Of a stretch of DNA of 64,000 nt, positions 10,303 through 39,768 are shown piece by piece. Made by a program: the position numbers and the translations under genes. The notes below the pieces were generated by a model that was not told the DNA's origin, made no database searches, and worked only from the letters and a program-made list of their open reading frames with translations. Position 1 is the stretch's first letter. The number at the start of each line of letters is the position of its first letter. This DNA is from Gibbula magus. Its lineage: Eukaryota > Mollusca > Gastropoda > Trochida > Trochidae. The DNA lies in the NCBI GenBank assembly GCA_936450465.1, contig OW388294.1, positions 70,094,075-70,158,074 of the forward strand, in the 5' to 3' direction.

Positions 10303-10905
10303 AAAACATTCTGATTTTGCCACACATACCCATAACTTTATTCATAAAGAAGATTATTGACATCTAGAGCCCAGCATTGATACCTATTCCCACTTATCTA
10401 CTTTGAAAAGTATAAGCATGTCTCTTTACAACGAAATAAAACATGTGAAAAGCGGCCCATGGCTCAGAAGATATGAAGTACGAAATAAGGGTTCCGTTCC
10501 ATAACAGCGAGCGCTTATAATCGCTTATTGATCGCTCAATGTAGTGCTCAGGTAGCGCTCAAGTAGCGCTCATTCTCTCTTGAACGACACAGTGCAAATT
10601 CCTCGATGTTTGCTCGCCTTGCTACGTAGCGCTACATTGATCAATTGTGTTCAAGAGAGGTTTAAAAGTAAGAGCGATTACTTTGAAACCTCTCTTTAAC
10701 ACGGCCAAGGTGTGGTACCGTTATAACTTGCCGACTTAGTTGATCAAACAACTGGCATATTTTTGTTGAAACAATGATTAATGACAATGATGAAACAATG
10801 ATAATTTATCAAACTATCTTTGTTTTGATAACAATATGGATTTCTTTTTACAAGATTCAAATCTTTGTTTCCTTATTATTCTATTTTTGATTGCTATGCA
10901 GGATG
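10303..10905. other. Noncoding stretch
   Basis: No coding signal. Positions 10505-10580 contain a short array of GTAGCGCTCA words, and 10620-10700 carries a partly self-complementary stretch around AACCTCTCTT. Confidence 0.45.
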
Positions 10906-11258
10906 AAAGAGTTTCCACCGCGCGGTGAAAAGGGTTTCCACCGCGCGGTGAAAAGGGTTCTCACGCGGTGAGAAGGGTTTGTACCGCGGTGAGAAGGGTT
11001 TGCACCGCGATGGAAAGGGTTTTCACCGCGGTGGAAAGGGTTTGCACCGCGGTGAGAAGGGTTTGCACCGCGGTGGAAAGGGTTTGCACCGCGGTGGAAA
11101 GGGTTTTCACCGCGGTGAGAATAGTTTACACCGCGGTGGAAAGGGTTTTCACCGCGGTGAGAAGGGTTTACACCGCGGTGGAAAGGGTTTGCACCGTGCT
11201 GAGAAGGGTTTACCCCGCGGTGGAAAGGGTTTGCACCGCGGTGGGAAGGGTTTTCACC
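10906..11258. repeat. 21-bp minisatellite with CACCGCGGTG palindrome
   Basis: About 17 units of roughly GGTGGAAAGGGTTTGCACCGC. Every junction recreates the palindrome CACCGCGGTG. Because 21 is a multiple of 3, two frames stay open and spell a 7-residue repeat (GKGLHRG-like); I regard these as artefacts of the period. The first two units contain an extra CG. Confidence 0.9.
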
Positions 11259-13785
11259 TCAGCTAGTTTTTTGTCATTTGCAATTTCGAGAAAATTCCAT
11301 TTGTAAAGAAGTCTTTTAAAATTTATTATGATGTCCCTTTGGGCAGAAAAGGGTAGTTTCTTAGAATTTCATGAACCAGTTTTTTACTTTTCATTTTTAG
11401 TATTTCGTGTTTCATTTTGAGTTTTTCTAGTTTCATTTTGAGTATTTTGTGTTTCATTTGGAGTTTTTCGTGTTTCAATTTGAGTTTATCGTGTTTTCTT
11501 CTAGGTTTTCCGTATTTTCAGTACAGTTTTCCGTGGTTTCGATGAGAGAAATACAATAAACTATAAAAAAATACTTTATGTCCCCTATGGGCCACCGTAG
11601 AAATGCATATTTTGTGTATTTTGTGTATTTTTGTGTTGGTGTGTACTTCGATCACTTTCGGTGTCATTGTATCTGATTGATTTTAAAACTAGTAGTTATA
11701 ATATCCGTTTCCTCTAAACACATGTTTAACAAAGACATTTAACATTAAGATCTTAAAATCTTTAACTAGTGGCTGCATCATGAGTTTAAAAGTGATTATT
11801 GAAAATACTAAGTAGGTTATACTTCACACTCTGTTAGGCTTATGGATGCTTAGTTAGATATCATTGACAGTATGACTGACAGGTTCTTCCTACAATACAG
11901 GTTTTAGAACACTTCATGTTAGGATAAAATATTAAATGTTTCTCGGTCACTTTTTTCTTAAAAGTGACCAAGGCGGTAGGATTTTCTTTTTACTTTTTGT
12001 TGGAAATAATAGTGCCAAAGGAAAAATACATTATGTTTTTTTCATCAGAATATAGCTTGGAAATGCTAGAGGTATACAAAACAGAAGCACATAGATTCCT
12101 GCACACCATTTAGTTGGTACGTAAACGACTTTTTGGATTAGCAAACATGATGCAGCAAATTCGTAATTTATTGTTTTAAATGACAATAAAAAGTTGTCAC
12201 GTGCACAAATAAAAGTGATGCGCTGACGGGGTATGGGGAGCGATATACAATATTTTATTTGAACAAACCCTTTGAGACTATTTTTCATATTCCCGCTACA
12301 TGTTGTAAATTTAATCAAACGTTTAACAGATTACAAATATCAACAACAAGATAATAAATAAACCCACCAGGACGTATTTTAGTTTCTTTGATGTAATTAT
12401 TCTACCCAGCTGGTTGTAACATGTTCCCGCAGTGGAAATTCACCTTGGTATGTCAATGGACGTCCTTCAGTCCGTTTTATAGCTTTGGAGTGTAACAGTG
12501 TATGCATTTTCTGAACATTACTTAAAGTGGCACGATGCTGTAAAAGAAGTGAGATGAAATTTACCATAGAGAAAATCAGTTAAGACAGGGTCTTTAATAC
12601 TGGCTAACATATTCCTAGTTCTTCTTTTGATAACAAAATTCCAACTGTTAAATACATTACACTTTAGTCCGGGACATAGAAGATGTAAATATAACTTAAT
12701 CTCCATGATTTTGATAATAATTCAAATATTTAATATAAATACTATAAATACGAGATCATGTTGATACTGTTCATTATATATGTTGAGAGGTTTAGATATA
12801 AAATGTTAATCTGACGTCGTTACATACTATCGATTATATGGTTTAGTAAGAACATGTAAACATGGCGTCATTGCTATAATGTAGATTATGTGTGTTTCAG
12901 AAATATAAAAAATGTGTAAACCAGTGTCCCCATGCTATCTAAAACATTATTTGTTTTGTTTGGACACTGCATATATCAGGATCTCTATATGAGATGATTA
13001 TATCACTGTCAGATAACTTTTAATACTCTTACATATTGTACAAGGTGTGTTAAATAACTCTGTAACTCACGCTTCAATAGCTTTGCCTAAATCTTGTTAT
13101 AACCGAAATCAATATATCTGCATAGTTACAGTGCACTCTACGAGGGGAGCAAGTGCATATAAATCTGTCACATGTGTCTCATATTGCTTTCTGCTCGGAT
13201 CTTGACTACCCAAGTATGTTTGTTTCAAATTGAAACCACTCGTTTACCACGTGTTACTTCAGTGTTTTGTAATCCAAGTATATAATTTTAAAAATAACAC
13301 TAAAAGTAAGTTTCTCTGAAATGTGTTATGCTTGTTAAACACATTTTTCATCACTTCAAGGTTGAGTCAACGAACTTTACCCCTGTACATATTGTACTCA
13401 CAATATTCACTTTCAAAACGTACATTATTTGGTAAAGGTCAAACACACTACAATTCAGAATGATGATAAGTTGTCATTGCATAAAACTATTTCTGCCACT
13501 CACTAACGTCTAACGTGATATCAGAATATAAGGAAAGTATAGGGAGTTATAATGAAAGTTAAATTGCTCAAATAAATGTTGATGTTTTATTATATGCTAT
13601 TGAGATTATTGTAACAGTTATTTTGTTTATAAGAATGATAATCTTTCACAATATGATAAGGAATTATATCAACAGTAAAGTTGTTCAATTGACTAATAAT
13701 ATTGAATGCAAGAGCCACCCCATCAGTCAACTTGCATCACAGAATGAGACACTAAACACTGTGCATTGTAAGGACTGATGTTGGT
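11259..13785. other. Noncoding, AT-rich
   Basis: No gene supported. Positions 11390-11520 hold a degenerate repeat of GTTTCATTTTGAGTTTTTC words, period about 23-25 bp. The rest is simple AT-rich sequence. Confidence 0.45.
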
Positions 13786-14080
13786 TAAACTGTGTGTTTC
13801 TGGGATCTATCCATAGTTGAGATTGCTAAACTTATCAAACTTCATTTATTTTATTAGTGTAATGTTAAATGTATGTGTTTTTTAACATCTAAGCAATTCA
13901 TTTATGATAATAGATTATGTATTTTAGAAAAATAATGTCTTTAATAGCATTTCCATGCTAAACTGTGTGTTTCTGGGATCTATCCATAGTTGGGATAGCT
14001 AAACTTTAGACTAGCCGATATCAAACTTCATTTATTTTAATAGTGTAATGTTAAAAGTAGGTGTTTTAACATGTAAGAAC
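13786..14080. repeat. Two-copy direct repeat, about 120 bp at 173-bp spacing
   Basis: TAAACTGTGTGTTTCTGGG begins both copies (13786 and 13959). Both continue through the ATCTATCCATAGTTG and CAAACTTCATTTATTTTA blocks to GTGTAATGTTAAA. The second copy has a short insertion. Confidence 0.75.
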
Positions 14081-16435
14081 GACCTTCGTTTTGTGTACAT
14101 GGCTTTATGTTTTAATAATTTTCCGTATATGTTTGTCAATCGTTGTTGTATTTATCTTTTTCCTTTATTTATCAAAATCATAAGATAAGATAGTTCTTGT
14201 GGTCAACATCTGTTGATAAATATCTAAATTGAAGTTGGGATACCAGGTTCATAATTCATAAATGATGAATTTCTGACTTGGTAATTATATTTTTTTTTTA
14301 CATAGTGACTCTGAAATTTGAATTTAACAACTGAAATTTAATCGAAAATAACCTTTCATTCATTGTGAGTTTTTAACTTTAATGAAATTTCAACTTTAAA
14401 GTTGAATTTTAATAGATAAATTTGAAATAAGACAAATTTACTTAGTTTTTTAAAAAAGAAAGATTTTAATGGAGACTTTGAATTTGAAATTTCAAGTGTT
14501 GATTTAAAAAGACTTTGATAAGAAATATTATTTTGCCGAATTAGAGCATAGTACATGATTTACATAATATTCCTGCTTAAAATCGTCAATGCCGTGTAGT
14601 TTGAATTGCTGCGATGTAATTTCATTTAGTGTTCCTTGGTTCATATTTTAAGAAAGAAACAACAATCGTTCAACAATTAAAATAAAAATCTCAAAATTCT
14701 GCCCGCCTGTTTACTTGTACAGGGGCCGTTTTTGCAAGGGTTATAAAGCAGCGGTGAGTTAGGTAACATTCGCATGTATTTACAAAACGATAGAATTATA
14801 ACAACATACGTGTTACAAGAAAGCAATATAATACAGAAACGGTAGAAAGATATTTACAGAGAAATGAAGAGACATGCATCAGAAACGTTTACTATTGGTT
14901 ATAAATTGCTGAACTGTTTTACAAATTGCCTGGTTTTTCGAATATGATAGATTTTTGTTGCCACTAACATTAAATCTAAATTTAGATCATCTTCATGAAC
15001 ATGTCATTTTAAAATGTTAAACATGTTTGTTTTTTTCTGTGTACATCATATAAACAACATTTAAACATGAAGTGAAACACATTTTCATAATATACCACAT
15101 TCACATGTTGAATCTGACATGATGCCAATATTAAAAATCATAATTAACTCGCTTACATGATATCGTAAACGAGTATGATGAATATTCACTCTGCGGATAC
15201 CTGTGGAAAAGTAGGATGGTGCCATAATAATTGACTTTATGATTATTTACTTATTTCCCGAATTTGAATCCCCTAAAAAAATTTATTTAAGATCTGAGCG
15301 TATACATTAAAGCACAATTTAACTGTACAAGCTGTATAAGTCTCGACGGGCTTAAGACCCCACTTATTCTCCATTAATCATGTTTGTATTGGTAACGTTA
15401 GAATATCCTTTGCACAAGAACAAGAAAAGAATTTGAATGCATTAGTTCAGACCCCACGGCTGCGACAAAGACATATTTTTACACTCACTTTGACTGCATA
15501 GTTACTTCAATTGACACAAATCGACCTCTGTTGAAAGTTCAAATCCGTAAATGTTATAACGTTGTCACCATAATGGTAGCGTGTTGCGAAAGAAATATTT
15601 CGCAATACATAGACAGTAGTGCAGCAGAACTCAGCTGCTCTTGTGCGTCTTATTGGAAATATCATGTCATGACTGGGGAGGGTTGTTCTGCAAAAACATG
15701 GAAGGTGGTTAGGTGCATTCTAACTGTTGTTACATCATTTGTCAGTGATAATAGATACACACGATTCAGAACAGAGTTGGCCATTGGACCAATAGTACAG
15801 TGGGCGTAATGTTTATGATAACAAGTAGATGACATCGATTAGTGGTTTGCAGAATTTCTTCATCTTATCTTTTTTTCACAAACAGAGCTAGCTTAAATAA
15901 TTTTGTGTAATAAGATATATAAATTTCAACATTGATGGTATTTCCCGTGTTCGTTCAGGTTTCCATTTAAACAGCTTGGTGGAGTTAGTGCAATGTGGAT
16001 GAAGTCGCTTGCCCAGCCAAGGGACAAAACACAGTATTTTTTTGGGTGTCCCCATCGGGACACCGGGTCTTTGATGTGAGAGGCCAATACTGTTTACGAC
16101 ACGTACCAAGATGAGATGGACATTGAAATGGCATTGGTCGATTATTTGCTTTGTGAAACACAAGAACAGCAGTATATCGACGACTGCACCTAATCCCTGT
16201 CACACAGGGCATGCGTTCTCATGGCGTTCCCAGTGGCTTCTTAAAGGGAAAGTTCTATCAACGATCTATCGGCAGCATCCGCCATCTTGGATCCTTGACA
16301 TTTCGTGAAATGAAAACACGCTATATTTAACCCAATTTACAATTTTTGTTATAATAAAAAAAACATATTCACTGATATAATATTCACATAGTAACACATA
16401 ATGTATCATAAAAGTAACAAGCAGACAGAGTCGGC
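14081..16435. other. Noncoding, AT-rich, probable old repeats
   Basis: Open frames at 15531-15809 and 15888-16163 show no recognisable domain. Positions 16040-16070 contain the near-palindrome GTGTCCCCATCGGGACAC. TTAAAGGGAAAGTTC at 16241 resembles the end of another TTAA-type element. Confidence 0.4.
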
Positions 16436-16817
16436 CATATCCCCCGTCATGTAGGAATTTTGAATATATTTATGCATTTTGAATATATAATGCATTTACT
16501 TTCTATATAGCAAAAGGCACATAGACTACTTGGTTGATACCTGTACAAAGTTTCAGCAAAATATATTGAATAGTTTTGAAGTTTGAGGCCGGAATATTGT
16601 TTTCCCTCTTCTTGGTTCTAAGTCCAGACTGTTTGCATTCGTTAAAAAAAACAATTCTCAGATTTCTATATAGCAAAAGGCACATCTAGACTACTTGGTT
16701 GATACCTGTACAAAGTTTCAGCAAAGTTTGAGGCCGGAATGGAAAAGCCCGGACGCACAGACAGACAGGAGCTCATTTCTATATCCCCCGCGAACTTCAT
16801 TGTGGCGGGGGATAATA
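16436..16817 (+). mobile_element. SINE- or MITE-like repeat with internal duplication
   Basis: The right part reads GAATGGAAAAGCCCGGACGC, then CAGACAGACAGG, and ends TGTGGCGGGGGATAAT. I recognise this from general experience as the tail of a repeat common in bivalve and gastropod genomes. The segment beginning TATAGCAAAAGGCACAT and running through TACCTGTACAAAGTTTCAG occurs twice (about 16504 and 16666). Confidence 0.55.
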
Positions 16818-17265
16818 AACAGTATGCTTTTAGGCCGTAGCGAAGTTTTCCCCACTCGCAGCGCCGATGAATGGCTTCAATTCTCATTGACATTGTTTTT
16901 ATTTTTCAACAAATGTGCGCATGTCTTTATCAAGTTGTGAAATGTAAGTCATCTAAGTATTAACTTTATTAATATATTTCAATTTGACTGTGTTTTAACC
17001 CTATATTAATAGCATATATGTGTAAACGGGGATATCCTCACGAATTTCGTTTCCACAATAATTACCCCGATAGAACCCTCCTTTTAAATTAAGCAAAACG
17101 CGAGAGAAGCGCAGTAAGAGCTCTTAAGAGCGTGTTAGGGTCGCAGTGGAAGTTCTTAAGGACCCACTGGGAACTCCAAGAACGACCAGAACACCCAACC
17201 TCTGTGTTTGTTTCGAACTCGTAAATTTCCTGTTACAGCCCACCAAAAGGCGAAACTAGGACAGT
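16818..17265. other. Noncoding stretch
   Basis: Nothing recognisable. An AGAGCTCTTAAGAGCG palindromic stretch lies near 17117-17132. Confidence 0.4.
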
Positions 17266-17369
17266 GTTTAAAACACTACAGTGAGTGAGTTATTGTTTAA
17301 AACACTACAGTGAGTGAGTTATTGTTTAAAACACTACAGTGAGTGAGTTATTGTCTAAAACACTACAGT
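17266..17369. repeat. 29-bp tandem repeat
   Basis: Three full units of GTTTAAAACACTACAGTGAG plus TGAGTTATT, and a partial fourth, nearly identical. The low divergence suggests recent expansion. Confidence 0.9.
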
Positions 17370-17867
17370 ACAATACCATACTTGGTCCTCTCTTCCATGT
17401 GTGTAATAGCAATATCATATGTCACAACAAAAGACAAGACAACAGTAATGTTCATTTCCTCATTTATTATGACAACTTATCTCTAGATATGAGCACACTA
17501 TTTGAAGTTCTAATGCTTATACAATTCAAGCTAGTACAGATAAATAACAACAAAATCGATCATTCATATCCGGCAAACACAACGTGTTAGTTCAACCATC
17601 AACAGAATATGTTACAGATTAAAGTGAAGTATGTAACTCAAGGAGATGCAAGAACATTACTGTAACAAAGCTAGAAACTGACTACAGGATATATTTTAAT
17701 TGGTATATTTTGATTTGTAAACTGTTGTGTATAGACATAAACATTCTAATCCAAATCACAGTTTGTATTGCGTCTGGTTGAAGAACCAGAGGTGTTGAAT
17801 CACAAGATGTATGTGAATCTCAAATGGTGAATGGGCCTTGACATGTGAGAAGTGTAACCTGTATAAC
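17370..17867. other. Noncoding stretch
   Basis: Only short chance open frames; no coding or repeat signal recognised. Confidence 0.4.
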
Positions 17868-18190
17868 AAAATGTGAATCCACCATGTGAATCCCAAAATG
17901 TGAATTCACCATGTGAATCACAAAATGTGAATCCAGCATGTGAATCCACCATGTGAATCACAAAATGTGAATCTACCATGTGAATCACAAAATGTGAATC
18001 CAACATGTGAATCACACAATGTGAATCCACCATGTGAATCAAACATGAATAAAAATGTGAATTGAACACTTTGTGAATCATAAAATGTTAACATAAAATG
18101 AGAGTCCCATTGTATGTGAATCACAAAATATGAATTCAACGTTATGTGAATCGCAAAATGTGAATACCATTTCATGTAAATCACAAAATG
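17868..18190. repeat. GTGAATC-based degenerate minisatellite
   Basis: Alternating ATGTGAATCCACC (13 nt) and ATGTGAATCACAAA (14 nt) make a composite unit of about 27 bp. Units become more diverged toward 18190. The minus-strand frames that stay open spell HxVDSHFVIH-like repeats and are not treated as genes. Confidence 0.88.
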
Positions 18191-19422
18191 TGAAATTCTG
18201 AGCATGATTGTAACCAAAGTAACACATCCATGTAGTGAGCTAAAGTTAACACAAGTCAACACAAGTCAACACAAGATAACTCAACTTTTACACAAACGAA
18301 GCTCAATATTTTGCTGGTGTGTTCTTATTTATCAAAGCTGGATCTGATATGTGAATCATGCAATAAATGTTCTGATTAGTGTAATGTACAGCAACATTGA
18401 TACTTCAATCTTAATTCACATGAAGCTTCTATATAAATTCATTAAATACACCTTGATAATATACAGTTAGGAAAGCTTACATACCCAGCCTCGTTTAGTA
18501 AATACTAGTTTTTATTCCACACAACCGTAATGAGTAAACAACATGTGTAATTACATATTTATAAATGTATATATATTAGTTAGAAAGTAAGATTCTGCAT
18601 ATGTACATAGCTCATGTAAATATAACATCATAACAGCTCTTATCAAACAAACAAACTGGTTATACTTATTTGTCTATGTTTACCAATCATGTACACAAGT
18701 CATCTCTTTCAGTTATACATAAGTTATCTCCCTTTGACAACATGTTTTGCCATTGTGTTTCATTCAGTTCATAACTTCATTCATTTCATTTATTACATAT
18801 CTTTTAATGATGGAATGTTAAAGACGTAATTCCACAAATGATAAGCAATTATTTAAATAAAAGCCTCTCATTTATCACAAATTGTGCAACAAATTAGTAT
18901 TTTTGTTAAATGTAAAAAGCATTATGATCTAGCAATCAAAATTATTGAATTTGAAAATAGTTACAATTCATTGTATAATCTTGTGTAGATTAATAGTGCA
19001 AACAATGCATATATTTCTACTACTAATATTGTGGAATGATAAAAATGCTCACAAAAATTAACAGAAAAATAAACAAACAACAATGTTTACTTAATCAAAC
19101 ATAACAATCTCACTATCACATAAAGATGTTATAAAGACATGATTTTTAACTAATTAAATAGTCAAGAAATTTAAATCTTGAGGATCAAGCCTTTTGAATT
19201 AATTTTTTGAACTTTAATGTTGAAAAACAGAGGAATGCAAGCTCCAAGTCAAATTGATCAAACTATTCTATGTTGCCATATTAAATAATCCTTTATGTAA
19301 ATAATATTTGAATGTTTAGAAAGACCGAATCATAAATCCAAATTGATTTGAGATTCAGGTTAACAACTGAGAATGCAAGCATCTCAAAAATAAGCTATTA
19401 CAAATAATATAGGAACAGCACC
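18191..19422. other. Noncoding, AT-rich
   Basis: No gene. AAGTTATCTCCCTTTG at 18721 is a short word I associate with mollusc genomes. The rest is unremarkable AT-rich sequence. Confidence 0.4.
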
Positions 19423-19423
19423 C

Positions 19424-19688
19424 AGATTTTCAAAACTTTCTTAGCGCTAAGAGTGGGTGAGTTGGGGGTACTGTTTCCAAGAATATTTCACTTATATCAT
19501 GGCTGCTAGTATTATTGCCGGGAAAAAGCCTGCAAAACCATGGTGGCTATGCATTGCGGTGAAATGTGCTAGCATCGACTGGAACTAGCAAACCATGGGT
19601 GGTACTTCTTAGCGCTAAGTAGTCATAAGCCACTGTAAATGTATGGTACTTAAGGTGACCTTAACACTAAGAAAGCTTTGAAAATCTA
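19424..19688. mobile_element. Miniature inverted-repeat element, family B
   Basis: The left end AGATTTTCAAAACTTTCTTA and the right end TAAGAAAGCTTTGAAAATCT are inverted repeats with few mismatches. CTTAGCGCTAAG occurs twice in subterminal position. The interior (GGTGAAATGTG... ACCATGGGTGGTACT) is shared with 63034-63165. Confidence 0.72.
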
Positions 19689-21320
19689 GACCCTGATCCG
19701 TACCTGGGAATGTAAACGTGTTAACGACTCACAACCAACAAACTAACTCTAGTAAGCTGAAATAGACAAGCACTGAAACATATATGAGTAAGTTACAACA
19801 ACTAGACCTGCAAAAGATATTGTTATTTCAACAGAGCATTATAACACATGCAAGCCAATATACAATTCATTTTGCATAGCAAATATCTATATCCTGAACA
19901 AGACGAATAAACTTGTAAAATTCTATCGCGGAAATTATTACACATAATTGGACATTTCATTTGACATTCAGATTTGGATTTAATTATATCAAAGTAAAAT
20001 ACCAAAGTAGATTAATCTATTTATATTTCAAAAGAACTTAAATAATATGTTGAAACAGCTCTTCTTACACTTCATGTGGAATATACACAACAAATGTATC
20101 AATATGTTGAGCTAAAGAAATTAAAGCTTTTCAAATTGTTAATAATCTGAAACTTGAGCTTAACCTGAGCATAATTATTTCAACCCTTTCATGAACAGGC
20201 AATTCTCTCTCCTGCCTTGCAAATATTCTGTCTGACCAAACCATCACATTTATTCATGACATCCGCATATTGCAATAAACGCCCTCTAGTACTCAGATAA
20301 TAGCAAATGGGAATCAAATGCTCTTGCATGCTAGTACTCCGTTAACAGCAAATGGGAATCAATCTTGCCTACATGTACGGTACTCAAATAACAGCAAATG
20401 GGAATCAAACGTTTTTACCTACTAGTACTCGAATAATAGGAGTTGGTAACTCCACGGCGATTCCCGACGATTCAGGAGACATTGGTCGCCATATTCTGGA
20501 TCAAGGCACATTCAACAAGTGCAAGAAAAGCCAATACCACTTGATGTTCTTCACAGAGAATTCGAGTGAAAATAAACTAGCGATTGTAGATTTGGTAACA
20601 TGTTTCCATAATGACTTACAGTCAGCACTTCAATGAAGTAATCAGTACTTCAATGAAGTAATATCAGCTTCAACTTGAGTATCTGTTCACACGTATGTCT
20701 TTCCCATAAGAAAATAGGCCTCTCAATAATTAAGATAGACATTTTAAATGTCTATGATTTCATGATTCAATTTGCATACAATCCTTGATGGTCACAATAA
20801 AATACTGAATGTTTGTATTTCCCTTTAGGTCAGTTCACTCATATTACATCAATAATCAAGGATATATACACACCTTGTAAACAACTTCACATTCTATTAC
20901 ATACAAATAATGCATAAACTCTGATATCATTATTAAGATATCAGATGATATCCTTTACCTGGTTCTTTATGGAATGATATCAACATTCACACTAACAGCT
21001 CATCTTCATTCATCATAATAGTTACATTTGAGAACTTCTGTGACATGATAAGAGTTTTCTCCCAGTTCTGATAACTAGATAGGAATTATTTCCCTTTTGT
21101 AATCACAAACACATGGGTTATTTAATTTCTTATATCAATACAAAAGTTATCTCCCATTTGAGATGACAAAATGAGAGTTATGTCCCATTTCTGGTGACAA
21201 GATGAGAGTTAATTGTCTCCCTTCTGTGAAGACAAACAAGAGAGTTATCTCCCATTGGAGTTAACCATTTAAATAAGCCAGGTTAGAGTTGATTGCACAT
21301 GTGCAGAGGGTCTAGTTGAG
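19689..21320. other. 3' flank and probable 3' UTR of the neurobeachin-family gene
   Basis: This lies immediately 3' (minus strand) of the stop codon at 21321. Repeated GAGAGTTATCTCCCATT words lie at 21060-21260. ATTAAA on the minus strand at about 21121-21126 is a possible but weak poly(A) signal. The true transcript end cannot be set from sequence alone. Confidence 0.4.
20286..20440. repeat. About 46-bp degenerate tandem repeat
   Basis: Three and a half units built on CTAGTACTC, ATAACAGCAAATGGGAATCA and a variable part. The open frame 20352-20636 partly overlaps it and has no other support. Confidence 0.75.
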
Positions 21321-38840
<17,520 letters not shown>

Positions 38841-39451
38841 CTGCAATAAATATATGGACTTTTAAATAAAATTATTTTGACAATAACAAACATCGTTAAT
38901 ATATAAATAATAACGCCAACACAAACATATATAAACTTAATGTAAATTAACAATATTTAAGGACCAACCAAATATTCAAATTAAATGAAAGATTTGAAGT
39001 CTTCAAGGATCTTATCAACTTAATTTGATATTGAAAATTGGTGTGATCCTTAGTTTTTGCAGTAGAAATGGAATAATGTAATAACTTTATTATAACTAAA
39101 CAATATTGTAAAAATATATATTGTAAGGGAAAATAACGTAAGATTCAACCATTCACAACTATATCATCATTTACAATAATCATGTAGTTCACAACAATGA
39201 ATCAAGTTTTGCAGTTAATGTCAAGTTTGTTTGTAAACAGAAAATGTGACATCTATCACAGATTTTAATAACATGCTTCGGCAGGAACAAATGTTATTTT
39301 CTTGTTTGATTTTTTTGAAATTGTGTAACTTCTATGTGTACTTTTCATAATAATATTACTTATCATGTTATTTCCTTTCTCATCTTACAATTTATTGTGT
39401 ATTAAGTTACATCAAGAACAGGACATATTTACCTAATTGACATGATGCACG
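38841..39451. other. Intron or upstream sequence, AT-rich
   Basis: No exon recognised upstream of 38840 on the minus strand here. Confidence 0.5.
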
Positions 39452-39766
39452 TATTTGAGTCCGGACATTAAACATGCAAATGCCATAGGGAAATTAATTT
39501 ATGACATGTACTCTCTTAGATTTAGCTCATCATAAATACATATTAACCACGTTTGCCTCTATACGCATGCTACCATATATTACCATAATGCCTTATAGTA
39601 TCATTAAATGTGTTAAGTCTGCCTTATTATATACTACCTCATATCACTAAACTTATATCAATATACATATCATTACTCTAATGTCCTTATTCCATGTATA
39701 GTTTGTATATTTGTACTCTCTCCGATGTGGGTGTCTGTGCAATAAAAATCTTGAATCTTGAATCGA
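39452..39766 (+). mobile_element. LINE 3' end, plus orientation
   Basis: Runs from TTGAGTCCGGACATTAAACA to GTGTCTGTGCAATAAAAATC followed by CTTGAATCTTGAATC. The short tandem tail is typical of non-LTR elements of the CR1/L2 sort. It is highly similar, in reverse, to 48573-48872. Only the 3' UTR-like end is present. Confidence 0.72.
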
Positions 39767-39768
39767 AA

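Noticed and set aside
10968..11306. Two overlapping plus-strand frames with 7-residue repeats (GKGLHRG, VCTAVER)
   Set aside because: They exist only because the minisatellite period is 21 bp; there is no start context, composition or homology.
15531..15809. 92-codon plus-strand frame with many Cys
   Set aside because: Cys spacing matches no zinc-finger pattern I know and flanking DNA is repeat-like.
17800..18262. Minus-strand frames with VDSHFVIH repeats
   Set aside because: Products of the GTGAATC minisatellite.
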